A stretch of DNA of 36,134 bases from Bacteroidia bacterium (GCA_030430675.1 JAUIKU010000019.1:1-36134), one strand, 5' to 3'. Counted from the stretch's first letter, positions 16,827-27,800 are shown. The notes: a model not told the origin generated them from the letters alone. Translations and numbers: made by a program.

Positions 16827-19224
16827 TGACTTTCTGTTTCTTGGTTAGCCTGCTCTTGTAGTAATTGTTATAGTACTTCCCATAACCTCCATATTCGGCT
16901 TTGCTATAGTTGACAGCATTGAACAACAGGGCCAGATTGTTCAATTTGCGTTGCGAATAGATGTTATTCAAGTCCGCTATGTGCTTTTTAAGGGTATAGT
17001 TTTCGCGGGCAATGAAAATATTGACATCACATTTGTCCATTAATTCGAGGCCATCTGAAAGAATGCCGATTGGGGGCGTATCAATGATGATATAGTCGAA
17101 GTTAGATTTGGCAGAGCTCAATAACTGCTGAAACTTCCCGTTAATAAGCAGCTCTGATGGATTTGGTGGAATACCCCCTGAGGTAATAATATACAAGTTG
17201 GGGATATCGGTAGTCTTGATAATTCCTGTTTCGGTGGAAAGACCGGCCAGGAAATCACTGAGTCCTATACCTTCCTCTACTCCAAATTCTGAATAATCTT
17301 TGTCCTTTCTCATATCGGCATCCACCAGCAAGACCTTCTTGCCAAAGTTAGAAAAGACTACTGCCAGGTTATTGGCACAAAATGATTTGCCCTCCGCACT
17401 TACCGAAGAGGTAAGCAGGAAGGATTTACCTTCTGTTTCAGTGGATCCCAGCATATATCTTAGGTTGGATCTGATGGTACGGAAAGTCTCGGTGACCTCA
17501 GTTCTTACCTGTCCGTTTGTAATCAGGTTGTATTTACTTTTATTCTTGGCTATCATACCCAGATATGGGATCTGAGAAATGCTGAACAATTCATCTTTGG
17601 ATCGCACCTTGTTGTTCAAAAGGTCAGAAATGATTAGTACGCCAACCGGAAATACCAACCCAACTATTATTGCCAGCGCATAATTAAATAATGGTTTGGG
17701 CCTGATGGGTTTGTAGGGTGTCCTGGCAGAATTGATAACCCGGATATCCACACTGTTGGAGGCCTTGGCGATACCTGCTTCTGCTCTTTTTTGCATAAGA
17801 AACAGATACAAGTCTTCGCTTAAATTATAATTACGCTGAATTTTGATATACTCCCTTTCCGCCGTAGGCAAATTCTGCAGGGTACTCCTCATACCACCAA
17901 TCTGACTATTGATATTACCCATTGCCAATTGATTGGATGTTTTAAGGCTCTTTATGTTTTCAAGAACACTGGTTTTCAGAATTTCAATTCTCTGCTGATA
18001 TGATCGCACCACGGGATTTTTACTAGTGGGCCCGATGGTTTGTATCTGTAATTGCAGACTTACCAGATCTTGTATGGATCTGTTCAGTGCCGGATCATCG
18101 ATACCGATTGAAGAAGGGACAACAATCTCATCCAGGTTATTTTGGTTAATGTAACCTTCCAATTCAGTGAGGTAACGATTGTTTAGAATAAGTTCACTGC
18201 GGGCGGCTTCGAACTCCTGACTTTGTTGAAGGTAATCGCTTCCATCACTACTAATAGTTAGATCGGTATTTGATTTCTTAAATGATTCCAATCGGTTTTC
18301 AACTGAGCTCAAGGAATCGCTCATTAGCAGAATCTGGGTATCGATAAACCCAATAGTTTTTTCCGCGGTATTGTTCTTTCGATTTAATTCATCGTTGATA
18401 TATTTCTCAACCAATTTATTGGTAAAGTCACTGGCTTTTTGGTTGTGCGTACAAACCGTCGAAATCTCCAGGATTGACGCCTCCATTGATAAAGGGGTAA
18501 TGCTCAGGTTGGTTATATACTCAAAGGCCTGACTACCATAGTCCTGAATTTTGAAAAGAATTGGACCTTCTGGCACCGTGGCACCTAATAGATCAATCCG
18601 GAATCGAAACCCGTTAAAATCAAGATCCTCTCCAAAGGAAAATGTCCGGTTGGCAAACAGATCTTCCAGTTGATTGCTTTTAACCAGGTTCTTTACCTTC
18701 TCCAGGATGCCGTCACTGACTACTTCCAGTTTGAAAGAGCTATTGCTAACAAAGTTGCATCTGATCAGTCCCTGATAATAGATCATGGAGGATTCATCGA
18801 CGGTGACCTTGATGGGACTTGTTTTGTACAACTCTTCTTTTCTGACATTGTCCTCCAGATAATAGGTTACGTTCAGTTCCAGGTCTCTGAGAGTGTTTTC
18901 AACGTTGTCGAAGGATTGCAGTACAAATGCCTCATTTTCCAGGTTCATAGACATGGTTCCGAAGAACTCCTGTCCATAAAGCAGTTCGGAAACGGCATTG
19001 TTTACATCTTTTGGTTCCGTGACCAATAAAGAAGTAGTGGCCTTGTACAGAGGTTGCGACAGCCAGTTCACCAGGAATGCACATAACAAACTCAGGATAA
19101 GGCAGACCAGGAAGCCAGGCCACCAGTCAACTAACTTATCAACCATAGACCGCAGGTTAACGGTCTCTGACTCATAGCCATAGGTGTCGGTATTGTTCTG
19201 ATTTTTACTGTTCAGCATTTTCAT
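16819..19224 (-). CDS. wzc: Wzc-type polysaccharide co-polymerase and BY-kinase
   Basis: This 801-residue inner-membrane protein controls EPS chain length and export. It has a Wzz domain after TM1 (about 33-55), a long periplasmic coiled-coil region (about 285-480), and TM2 (about 520-545) after the proline-rich RTPYKPIRPKP. The cytoplasmic tyrosine-kinase domain follows. Walker A is SVSAEGKSF (about 605-616), Walker A' is LLVDADMRKD (about 632-641) and Walker B is YIIIDTPP (about 711). The C-terminus has a tyrosine cluster (seven Tyr between YSKAEYGG and NNYYK), the autophosphorylation tail of Wzc/BY-kinases. ATG 19224 is 19 nt after the wza-like stop, so the pair is one operon. No Wzb-type phosphatase is in the window. 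Confidence 0.94.
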   Translation of the reverse strand: MKMLNSKNQNNTDTYGYESETVNLRSMVDKLVDWWPGFLVCLILSLLCAFLVNWLSQPLYKATTSLLVTEPKDVNNAVSELLYGQEFFGTMSMNLENEAFVLQSFDNVENTLRDLELNVTYYLEDNVRKEELYKTSPIKVTVDESSMIYYQGLIRCNFVSNSSFKLEVVSDGILEKVKNLVKSNQLEDLFANRTFSFGEDLDFNGFRFRIDLLGATVPEGPILFKIQDYGSQAFEYITNLSITPLSMEASILEISTVCTHNQKASDFTNKLVEKYINDELNRKNNTAEKTIGFIDTQILLMSDSLSSVENRLESFKKSNTDLTISSDGSDYLQQSQEFEAARSELILNNRYLTELEGYINQNNLDEIVVPSSIGIDDPALNRSIQDLVSLQLQIQTIGPTSKNPVVRSYQQRIEILKTSVLENIKSLKTSNQLAMGNINSQIGGMRSTLQNLPTAEREYIKIQRNYNLSEDLYLFLMQKRAEAGIAKASNSVDIRVINSARTPYKPIRPKPLFNYALAIIVGLVFPVGVLIISDLLNNKVRSKDELFSISQIPYLGMIAKNKSKYNLITNGQVRTEVTETFRTIRSNLRYMLGSTETEGKSFLLTSSVSAEGKSFCANNLAVVFSNFGKKVLLVDADMRKDKDYSEFGVEEGIGLSDFLAGLSTETGIIKTTDIPNLYIITSGGIPPNPSELLINGKFQQLLSSAKSNFDYIIIDTPPIGILSDGLELMDKCDVNIFIARENYTLKKHIADLNNIYSQRKLNNLALLFNAVNYSKAEYGGYGKYYNNYYKSRLTKKQKVTL

Positions 19225-19243
19225 CGCTTAAGCCTGTTAAAAC

Positions 19244-20008
19244 TTAATCACCGGTTAAGTTATCAATGGCCAATATCAATGTTACCCCAGTGGCAATAGC
19301 CGACAGGATCAAAGCAATATTATTGGATGAATTCCTGCGAAAATTTTTGTTTTTCAACTGGTCCACGATAATAACATCGTTGGGTCTTATATAGTAAAAA
19401 TTGGAATTGGGCAGATTCGGGTCTAATAAATTTACTCCATGTAAGGTAGAAATACCATTATCCGATCGCAAAACTTTCACGGTTTCGTAATTGGCAAATT
19501 CGGTCAGTCCGCCTGCCATACCAACCGCTTCCAAAATATTGATCCGGTCTTCCAGAATCTCATATTTTCCTTGTCGCAAGACCTCTCCAACCACAGAAAA
19601 GTGAAAACTTACCAAACGGACGTCCACTGAAGGTGTATCAAGATAATCAACCAAAACGGTCCTGATTTTTTCCTGTGCTTCCCGTGATGTCAATCCGGAA
19701 ATGCGCACCGCACCAACTGCTGGTAGTACTACTGTACCATCATCCCCGATAAGGTTACCGGTCAATAACGGATCAGTCCGTAAATCGATATCTGATAGTT
19801 CACTAAAAAAATCAAACTCACCGGGAGTAAGGCTGTACACCTTTATCTGTACAATGTCACCAGGCTGAAGTCTATATTCCGATATGTTTTCGGTAAAAGT
19901 TCGGCCGGTGGTAGTCTCGTTAAAATACGTTTGCTTTCGAGCTGGTGCACATGAAAAAATCAATCCAATGAGTATTACACAGGAAGCAGAGAGTAAAAAT
20001 GATTTCAA
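19244..20008 (-). CDS. wza: Wza-type polysaccharide export lipoprotein
   Basis: This 254-residue outer-membrane exporter begins with a lipoprotein signal ending at LIFSC (Cys20). A Poly_export domain (PF02563) follows at about 42-130, with RLQPGDIVQIKVYSL and the DGTVVLPAVG strand. An SLBB domain sits at about 135-215 (FSVVGEVLRQGKYEI, ILEAVGMAGGL). A C-terminal hydrophobic helix at about 228-250 may replace the Wza C-terminal barrel helix, which is common in Bacteroidota. The start must be TTG at 20008: a TAA at 20018-20020 is in frame upstream, and no ATG precedes the signal peptide. It is transcribed divergently from the giant dehydrogenase gene, and a TAATTTTG element lies 41 nt upstream. 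Confidence 0.93.
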   Translation of the reverse strand: MKSFLLSASCVILIGLIFSCAPARKQTYFNETTTGRTFTENISEYRLQPGDIVQIKVYSLTPGEFDFFSELSDIDLRTDPLLTGNLIGDDGTVVLPAVGAVRISGLTSREAQEKIRTVLVDYLDTPSVDVRLVSFHFSVVGEVLRQGKYEILEDRINILEAVGMAGGLTEFANYETVKVLRSDNGISTLHGVNLLDPNLPNSNFYYIRPNDVIIVDQLKNKNFRRNSSNNIALILSAIATGVTLILAIDNLTGD

Positions 20009-20048
20009 AATACTTTCTTATTTAAATCATAAAAAACTGGACAAGTCA

Positions 20049-20056
20049 CAAAATTA
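20049..20056 (-). promoter_or_regulatory. -7 element for the wza-wzc operon
   Basis: On the minus strand these bases read TAATTTTG, a perfect match to TAnnTTTG, 41 nt upstream of the wza TTG start. The -33 region is only T-rich and lacks a clear TTG, so strength is uncertain. Confidence 0.55.
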
Positions 20057-20243
20057 TAAATTTATAATAAAAAATATAAACTTTTTAATAATTTTCTTTG
20101 TTTACCATCGACATATTGACACCAACCGTCTGGTAAAAGAGAAATATAGGAAGAATACCGCATCTCATGAAATTATCTTCCTATTAATCAACCAATTACC
20201 CTTTGTGATGGAAAATAATAAATTAGAATTCTATCAATTTTTA

Positions 20244-20272
20244 TTGAAAAAGTTATAATTATTGTAATTTTG
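20244..20272 (+). promoter_or_regulatory. Bacteroidota-type promoter for the giant dehydrogenase gene
   Basis: TTG at 20244-20246 and TAATTTTG at 20265-20272 are separated by 18 nt, matching the TTG-N17-23-TAnnTTTG promoter consensus described in Flavobacterium and Bacteroides. The element lies 148 nt before ATG 20421, giving a long 5' leader. Confidence 0.6.
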
Positions 20273-20420
20273 TGGGTTACCAAATCGAAGTTATAGCAAT
20301 TAAACAGTAACTTGCATCGATTTTCAACCTTTAATTAATAAAACAAGGAACAAACTATCGACCACACAACAAAAACTTTTTATCGAATAAACTAACGTCG
20401 TAAATCTTCTGACCATATTG

Positions 20421-23400
20421 ATGGATTCATTTTTTAATAAAATTAACAGGTTCTGTTTTGTTCTGCTGGTATGCTGGTCTCTGACGCTTACCCCGGGTAC
20501 TGTCTTTGCTCAATACCCTACTGAGTTTCAATTAGTGGAACTTATTGATGGCCTTAAGAATTCAGTAAACTTTGAATTTGCTCCTGACGGCAGGATTTTC
20601 ATTATCGACAGGTACGGAGAAATTATCATTTACAAGCCCGATTTGCAGGTTACCACGTCGGCAGGCACTATTCCGGTTTTCCATGAGTTAGAAGATGGAT
20701 TGTTGGGAATAGAGTTTGATCCGAATTTTCTTTCGAATAATTACGTCTATTTAAACTACTCACCTTTATCTCCCTCGGTAAATAGGGTTTCAAGGTTCAC
20801 CATGAACGGTGATCAGATAGATTTGGGTTCGGAGGTAGTTCTTCTGGAATGGGCCACTCAACGAGAGGTATGCTGTCATTCTGCCGGTGACCTGGCATTT
20901 GACTCACAGGGGAATTTGTACATCGCTGTTGGGGATAACACCACTCATAGTGATTACGCAACTTATGATGAAACAGACAGCAATAAAAGCTCGGAAAACA
21001 CCTCATCGAATACCAATGACCTGCGCGGAAAGATACTTCGTATAAAACCGCAGGCTAATGGTACCTATACCATACCCAACGGCAATTTATTTCCCGGGGG
21101 TGCAGGTGGTCTACCTGAAATCTACGTGATGGGTGCCAGAAATCCCTATCGTATTTACGTAGATAAAGAAAACAATGACTGGTTATACTGGGGAGAGGTG
21201 GGTCCGGATGCCGATAATGATGGCCCGGATGGCCCCAAAGGTCTGGATGAGATTAATCTTACCAAACAGGCGGGAAATTTTGGTTGGCCATATTTTTCAG
21301 GAAAGAATCAGGCATACCGGAATACCTATAGCAATCCTCCCTTTTTCTATAATCCGGCGGCACCGGTGAATATTTCAACCTGGAATACCGGTGCTACCAA
21401 TTTACCACCTGCGGAACCAGCCCTCATAGAGTTCTTTCATAACTGCTTACTGGCGGGACCAAGGTATTATTACGATCCCGGACTTACGGATGTCAAGAGG
21501 CTGCCTGTCGAATTCGATGAACGGTTTTTTTACTTCGACTTTAACTCAAGCCGGGTTTGGGTGGTAAAACTGACTGCTTCAGGAGCCATCTCCAACATAA
21601 ACCAATTAGCTCCGGAAGCATTTCCGGTTTCTAAAAATGGTTTTATCGATATGAAGGTTGGCCCGGATGACCACCTTTATATCCTGGAATATGGCGAGGG
21701 CTGTTGTCCCGATAATGCGGGTTCAGGAAAACTGGTCAGGGTTGATTATACAGGTATTTCATCAAACTCTTCTCCGGTAGTGGAAGTATCCGCCAGCCCT
21801 AACAATGGTTCATTACCTTTGTCTGTGGATTTTTCCAGCGAAGGAACTTTCGACCCCGACGGCGACCCGGTAACCTATGAGTGGGATTTTGATACTGATG
21901 GAACCGTTGACTCTTTCGATGAAAATCCCAGTTTTAATTATACCAACCAGGGAGAGTTCAATGCACAATTGAAGGTAACCGACAACCAGGGTGGGGTTAG
22001 TGTAAAAAATGTAACCATCTATGCCGGGAATAACGCAGCAACCTACAATTTCAACTCTCCGGTTGATGGAGGGTTTATCACCTGGAACCAGGAAATTCTG
22101 TTCGATGTTTCCGCAGTAGATGTGGAAGATGGGGCAGTGAGTTGTGCAGGTGTAAACCTGGTCCCTTCTTTGGGACACTTGAATCACTTTCACGATGATT
22201 TAACTATCGATGCTTGCCCAAAAACCATGATGATGGATCCCCTGGATCATGACATTCATGGCGAAATGGACATTTATTATGTACTGGGAGTTAACTTTAC
22301 CGACCAGGGTGGGTTGACTTCTTTTGATCAGATCCGCCTGTATCCCAAAAGAACAGAATCCGAGTTTTACGATGAAGAACAGGGAGTTGAAGTGATTCCC
22401 AACACAGATCCCTGGGGAGGAGGTACCAGTGCCATAACCATACAAAATGACGACTATATCGTCTATACCGGACGTAACCTTCTGAACATTGAGGCTGTCA
22501 GGTATCGCACATCTGCCATGTCTACCGGAGGGTCTATTGAGTTTAGATTGGATAGTTTGAATGGCACTTTATTGGCGACAACACAGGTACCAGCTACAGG
22601 CAGTGTTGCCAATTGGGTAGACTACGAAACCGAATTTGAGACCCCCGAAGGGAAGCATGACCTCTACTTTGTATTCAAACAAGACTCAGGAGCGGAGTTT
22701 AATCTGAATTGGGTAGAATTCATGGGTTCAGGTGTATCTAGCAGTTCTCCGGCCATTGCGATCGAGAATGTTGAGGCGCTGGCTCCGATAATCGTAGCGG
22801 TAGTGTTCGATCAGCCCATTGATGAGGCGACCGCGCAACGGGTTGAGAATTATACCATCGATAATAATGTGCAGGTTTCAGGTGCTTATCTGCAGCCTGA
22901 TCAACGAACGGTATATCTCGAGGTGTCCCCGCTGCAGGTTGGCACGCTTTACAGTATAGATGTGGGTGGTGCATTCCAGTCATCTTTCAGCTACGAAGGT
23001 TGTGGTGAGGTCGATTTCCCGGTGGAATGGGAAGAATTTTTGATCGATAACGCATTGCCCTATCGATCGGTATATATATTCCCGCATTACGACCTGGATG
23101 GGGACGGCTTTAGAGATATTGTCACCGGTGGCTGGTGGTATAAAAACCCGGGTGTCATAAGCGGTAATTGGGCCAAAAGCTTAATAGGCGCTCCATTGAA
23201 CAACGTGGCCTGGGTATATGATTTTGATGATGACGGTGATCTGGACTTGTTCGGGTCCCAGGGGCAGTATGAATCAGCTGATCTTGCCTGGGCAGAGAAT
23301 GATGGAAGCGGAAACTTTACTATTCACACCAATATTCCCTCGGGTACTACCAGTTATACGGAAATTTTTGTGGCCGGAGTTGCCGGCGGGGTATATCAGG

Positions 23401-24647
23401 ATGGAGGCCCATACCAGATGGCAATTACCTGGAATGGTGGCGAGGATGGCAGTTCCCAGGTACAAATGCTAACAATACCATCGGACCCTGTGGCAACTAC
23501 CTGGACTATTGAAAATATTCATCCTACATCGTTAGGTGAGGATTTGACCGCAGGTGATATTGATGGTGACGGGGACCTGGATCTTTTTCAGACCGGCAAT
23601 TGGTTAAGAAATGATAATGGTTCCTGGACTTTGTTCTCGACAGGGATTACCTACACCAGTACCTTTGATAGAAATGCTATGGCGGATTTTGACCTTGATG
23701 GTGATCTGGATGGTGTTGCCGGACAGTTGCTCAATAATCGGGAAATTGGGTGGTTCGAAGCACCTGACGACCCAACTCAACCCTGGACGAAACATACCAT
23801 TGATCCTTCAATTGATGGCTCCTTAAGTGTTGAGGTAGCTGATATGGATTTTGATGGCGATATGGATATCGTGGTGGGTGAATGGAAGGTAGCACATCTG
23901 ATGTTTGGTTTTGAGAATGATCTTAATAACAGCGGAACCTGGATAAAGCATATCCTGGATGATGGCGGTCCTTTGGATCATCATGACGGGGTGCAGTTGG
24001 CAGATCTCGATAACGATGGAGATCTTGATATAACTACGATTGGATGGGATGAAATCGTTCCCAGGATATTTGAAAATAAAAGTCAGGCCAGTAATTGTGC
24101 ACCGGTGATTGTAAATCCCGGAAATCAGTTCTACGATATCAATGATGACGTTCAACTTCAGATCCTTGCCAGCGATACGGATTCACAGGGTGGGCTCACC
24201 TATACCGCCAGTGGATTGCCGCCATCACTATCCATTGACTCCAATACCGGTTTGATTTCAGGAACTGTCACCACCGCTAACGGGGACTATTCAGTGACGG
24301 TCACGGTAAGCGATGGCTCTCTGTCTTCAGAGGAAACATTTTTGATAAGGATTGGTACTGTGACCGATTTGCCGGATCAGCCAAATGTAAGCAACCTGAA
24401 GGTTTACCCTAATCCAACCAATGACCTTGATGCCACCCTTCAGTTTTACCTCAACTCAGCGGATGAGTTAGAACTTCAGTTGTACGATATGATTGGCAGA
24501 TTGCAAATATCAAGCACCGAACAATTTGGAAGCGGGATCAATGAAAAAGTCCTGGACCTGTCCACTGTGGATGATGGAGTGTACTACCTCCGAATAATTT
24601 CCAAATCATCAAACAGCAAAGGAATCAAGATTGTTGTCAATCGATAA
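20421..24647 (+). CDS. Giant T9SS-secreted GSDH/PQQ-type sugar dehydrogenase with PKD, CBM6-like and VCBS domains
   Basis: The protein has 1408 residues from ATG 20421; a TTG at 20418 directly precedes it. Domains in order: signal peptide 1-30; GSDH beta-propeller about 32-445 (soluble glucose/sorbosone dehydrogenase type, PF07995); PKD about 455-535; a conserved linker domain about 540-640; a CBM6-like domain about 645-770 (IEFRLDSLNG, HDLYFVF); a Big_5/SbsA-like domain about 775-856; FG-GAP/VCBS repeats about 870-1221 with several D-x-D-x-D-G-D calcium loops; a He_PIG Ig-like domain about 1226-1310; and a T9SS sorting domain about 1321-1408 (LKVYPNPTND). The putative catalytic His153 and the R240-N241 pair of sGDH-type enzymes are present. 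It probably oxidises or binds extracellular glycans at the cell surface. It is paralogous to the next gene. Confidence 0.88.
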   Translation: MDSFFNKINRFCFVLLVCWSLTLTPGTVFAQYPTEFQLVELIDGLKNSVNFEFAPDGRIFIIDRYGEIIIYKPDLQVTTSAGTIPVFHELEDGLLGIEFDPNFLSNNYVYLNYSPLSPSVNRVSRFTMNGDQIDLGSEVVLLEWATQREVCCHSAGDLAFDSQGNLYIAVGDNTTHSDYATYDETDSNKSSENTSSNTNDLRGKILRIKPQANGTYTIPNGNLFPGGAGGLPEIYVMGARNPYRIYVDKENNDWLYWGEVGPDADNDGPDGPKGLDEINLTKQAGNFGWPYFSGKNQAYRNTYSNPPFFYNPAAPVNISTWNTGATNLPPAEPALIEFFHNCLLAGPRYYYDPGLTDVKRLPVEFDERFFYFDFNSSRVWVVKLTASGAISNINQLAPEAFPVSKNGFIDMKVGPDDHLYILEYGEGCCPDNAGSGKLVRVDYTGISSNSSPVVEVSASPNNGSLPLSVDFSSEGTFDPDGDPVTYEWDFDTDGTVDSFDENPSFNYTNQGEFNAQLKVTDNQGGVSVKNVTIYAGNNAATYNFNSPVDGGFITWNQEILFDVSAVDVEDGAVSCAGVNLVPSLGHLNHFHDDLTIDACPKTMMMDPLDHDIHGEMDIYYVLGVNFTDQGGLTSFDQIRLYPKRTESEFYDEEQGVEVIPNTDPWGGGTSAITIQNDDYIVYTGRNLLNIEAVRYRTSAMSTGGSIEFRLDSLNGTLLATTQVPATGSVANWVDYETEFETPEGKHDLYFVFKQDSGAEFNLNWVEFMGSGVSSSSPAIAIENVEALAPIIVAVVFDQPIDEATAQRVENYTIDNNVQVSGAYLQPDQRTVYLEVSPLQVGTLYSIDVGGAFQSSFSYEGCGEVDFPVEWEEFLIDNALPYRSVYIFPHYDLDGDGFRDIVTGGWWYKNPGVISGNWAKSLIGAPLNNVAWVYDFDDDGDLDLFGSQGQYESADLAWAENDGSGNFTIHTNIPSGTTSYTEIFVAGVAGGVYQDGGPYQMAITWNGGEDGSSQVQMLTIPSDPVATTWTIENIHPTSLGEDLTAGDIDGDGDLDLFQTGNWLRNDNGSWTLFSTGITYTSTFDRNAMADFDLDGDLDGVAGQLLNNREIGWFEAPDDPTQPWTKHTIDPSIDGSLSVEVADMDFDGDMDIVVGEWKVAHLMFGFENDLNNSGTWIKHILDDGGPLDHHDGVQLADLDNDGDLDITTIGWDEIVPRIFENKSQASNCAPVIVNPGNQFYDINDDVQLQILASDTDSQGGLTYTASGLPPSLSIDSNTGLISGTVTTANGDYSVTVTVSDGSLSSEETFLIRIGTVTDLPDQPNVSNLKVYPNPTNDLDATLQFYLNSADELELQLYDMIGRLQISSTEQFGSGINEKVLDLSTVDDGVYYLRIISKSSNSKGIKIVVNR

Positions 24648-24847
24648 TTCCTTCCCAACATCTCTTCCTGGCAATTCTCATTCTCAAAAATTCGTAATTT
24701 TGCCGAACATTTAGTATATTGAAATTTTATTATTTTAATAAAATATATAATTATTCTAATTGCATCTTAGTTGGTTAATAACAATCAGGTATATTACAAA
24801 TCTGGTAATTGAATGATTTGACCAATTTGGGCTGATTTGATTACATT
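24648..24847. other. Intergenic region between the giant paralogues
   Basis: The 200 AT-rich bases hold a TAATTTTG at 24695-24702, a perfect TAnnTTTG match but with no good TTG at -33. A 9-bp inverted repeat follows: attttatta (24724-24732), loop ttt, taataaaat (24736-24744). It could be a weak hairpin terminator of the upstream gene or a leader hairpin of the downstream gene. The two giant genes may therefore be transcribed separately or together. No coding ORF was seen. Confidence 0.45.
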
Positions 24848-27800
24848 ATGCACGACCTTGAAAAACCTATTGGTAGAATCATTTCTACGGTTTGCCTGTT
24901 GGTATTATTATCAGGCGTATCTGTGCAAGCCCAACAACTTCCCAATCAGTTTCAAAGGGTTGAACTGATTCAGGGGTTAAAAAACTCCGTTAATTTTGAA
25001 TTTGCTCCGGATGGAAGGATTTTCATCATCGACCGTTACGGTGAGGTTATTATTTATAACCCGAACACGCTTACCAGCACCTCGGCAGGGATAGTTCCTG
25101 TATTCCACGAGCTTGAAGATGGTCTTTTGGGAATTGAGTTTGATCCAAATTTTCTTTCAAACAATTATATCTACCTGCACTACTCGCCGGTAACTCCCTC
25201 TGTAAACCGGGTTTCCAGATTTACCATGAATGGGGACCAGTTGAACCTGGCAAGTGAAGTGGTTTTGATGGAATGGGCCACCCAAAGAGATATTTGTTGT
25301 CATGCCGCCGGAGACATGGACTTTGACTCACAAGGCAACTTATATATAGCTACCGGTGATAACACAAATCATAGTGACTATGCTACCCTGGACGAAACAG
25401 ATAGCAATAAAAGTTCAGAAAATACTGCTTCCAATACCAACGATCCACGGGGCAAAATACTAAGGATAACTCCACAAGCAGACGGTAGTTATACCATACC
25501 CAGCGGTAATCTGTTTCCAGGCGGTGCCGGTGGCCTACCTGAAATTTATGTTATGGGTGCACGCAACCCCTACAGAATTTTTGTCGACAGCGAAAACACC
25601 GATTGGTTGTTCTGGGGAGAAGTGGGGCCGGATGCCAACAATCCGGGAGTGGAGGGACCGGAAGGTATGGATGAGATAAATCTCACCAAGGAAGCCGGGA
25701 ATTTTGGCTGGCCTTACTTTTCCGGTGATAATCAGCCTTATCGTAATAACTATGCAGCAACTCCATTTTACTATGATCCTGCAGCGCCTGTAAACCTTTC
25801 ACAATGGAATACCGGAGCCACCAATCTACCTCCTGCCCAGCCCGCATGGCGTTCGTTTTTTCACAAATGTTTTTTGGCGGGTCCGCGCTATTACTATGAC
25901 CCTTCGAATTTGGACCAGCAGAAACTTCCTGTCGAATTTGATGAGGCCTTTTTCTATTTCGATTTCAATACCAGCAGAATCTGGGTAGTCCAGATGGATG
26001 AACAGGGGAACATTCTTGCCGGATATCCCAAGTTGCTGGCTTCTTCTCTTTTTCCGGCTTCCAAGGACGGGTTTATAGAACTAAAAATAGGGCCTGATGG
26101 TCATTTGTATATCCTGGAATATGGTGAAGGTTGCTGTGTGGACAATGCAGGTAGCGGAAAATTGGTGAGGTTGGATTACACTGGTATCGTTTCCAATGCT
26201 TCACCGGTAGTTTCATTAACTGCTGATCCCACCAATGGTTCACTTCCGTTATTGGTTACCTTTTCCAGTGCGGGAACCTTCGACCCGGATGGTGACCCTT
26301 TGACTTATGAGTGGGATTTTGACGGTGATGGCACAGTGGATTCTAACCAGGAAAATCCCACATACAATTATACTGTTGCCGGAGCCTTTGACGTGTTGCT
26401 TACTGTTAGAGATGATCAGGGAGGAGTAAGTGCAAAGAACGTCACCATACACGCAGGAAACAACGCAGCCACTTTCAACTTTGTATCACCACCGGATGGC
26501 GGACTTATTGGATGGGATGACGACATAAGTTTGGAAGTTAGTGGAATGGATGTGGAGGATGGAGTAATAAATTGCGCCGATATAAACGTGGTACCGTCAA
26601 TAGGCCATCTCAACCACTTTCATGATGATCTTACAGTTGACGGATGTGCCAAAACCATGCATCTGGATCCTCAGGACCATGATATCAACGGAGAAATGGA
26701 TATATTCTTTGTGCTGGGAGTAAACTACACAGATGCCGGAGGGTTAATATCTTTCGATCAGATCCTGCTACATCCTAAACGCAAGGAGGCAGAATATTAC
26801 GATTTACAAAATGACATTGTAGTAATTAACAACACAGATCCCTGGGATGGAGGTACTTCGGCAATCCGGGTAAATGACAACAGTTACATTGTATTTGAGG
26901 GGCGGAATCTGTCCGGAATTAATTCGGTAAAATACCGTGTGGCCTCAGGGGGGACAGGAGGAGATATTGAACTTAGGTTGGATAGTCCTACCGGAACCTT
27001 AATAAGCAGTACCGCGGTGGGAACTACCGGGGGCTGGAACAATTGGGTTGATGTGGAATCGGCTATTACTGACCCTGGTGGCAAACACGATCTGTATATA
27101 GTTTTTAAGAATACTCCCGGAGCCAAAGACCTGCTAAGTCTGAACTGGGTGGAATTTTCCGGAAATGGAGTATCTATGGATAATTCACCGCCCACGGTGA
27201 ATGAAGTTGCGGTGATCAATGAGACCAGTCTTTCCATTGAGTTTTCTGAACCGGTAACAAAGATATCGGCAGAGAATATCGGAAGTTACCAGATCGATGG
27301 TGGCATATTAATAAGTTCCGCAACACTACAGGAGGATGGACGTTCCGTTATTCTTAATATTAGCGCTCTAAGTGCTGGTCAGGATTATATAGTTTTCATA
27401 AATGGAGTTCAAAACCTTTCCGGGTTGGAAATAACCCCCGGAAACCATTCGTTTAGACTTTTTGATTCAATTAGAATCAATTCCGGTGGACCGCAGATTA
27501 CCGCCAATGGAGCGGTTTTTACTTCAGACCAGTATGCTGATGCAGGTGAGCTATTCGATAACACTGTGAATATAGACGGTACCTCCAATGATGCCTTGTA
27601 CCAAACGGAGAGATGGGGTGATTTTACTTACAATATACCGGTTACCAATCAGGGTACATTTGATATCAGGTTGCATTTCGCAGAGATCTACTTTGGGGTA
27701 GACATTAGCGGAGGGGTTGGCAGTCGGGTTTTCAATGTAAGCATAGAAGGAAACCAGGTGTTGTCAAATTTTGATATTCTGACAGAAGTGGCTCCGGCAA

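Larger units (their letters stand above)
20009..20420. other. Divergent promoter region between wza and giant dehydrogenase gene
   Basis: This 412-bp AT-rich region contains two oppositely oriented TAnnTTTG elements, listed separately. They lie about 208 bp apart. The plus-strand transcript would have a leader of roughly 140 nt. No gene-like ORF is convincing here. A plus-strand frame at 19884-20258 only overlaps the wza signal peptide in antisense and the promoter DNA. Confidence 0.6.

Noticed and set aside
19884-20258. Plus-strand 124-codon frame opposite the wza signal peptide
   Set aside because: It is antisense to the wza N-terminus and runs through AT-rich promoter DNA; its composition is not protein-like and no family is recognisable.
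20009-20420. Possible small RNA or riboswitch in the long leader upstream of the giant gene
   Set aside because: I see promoter elements but no recognisable aptamer or conserved RNA structure.
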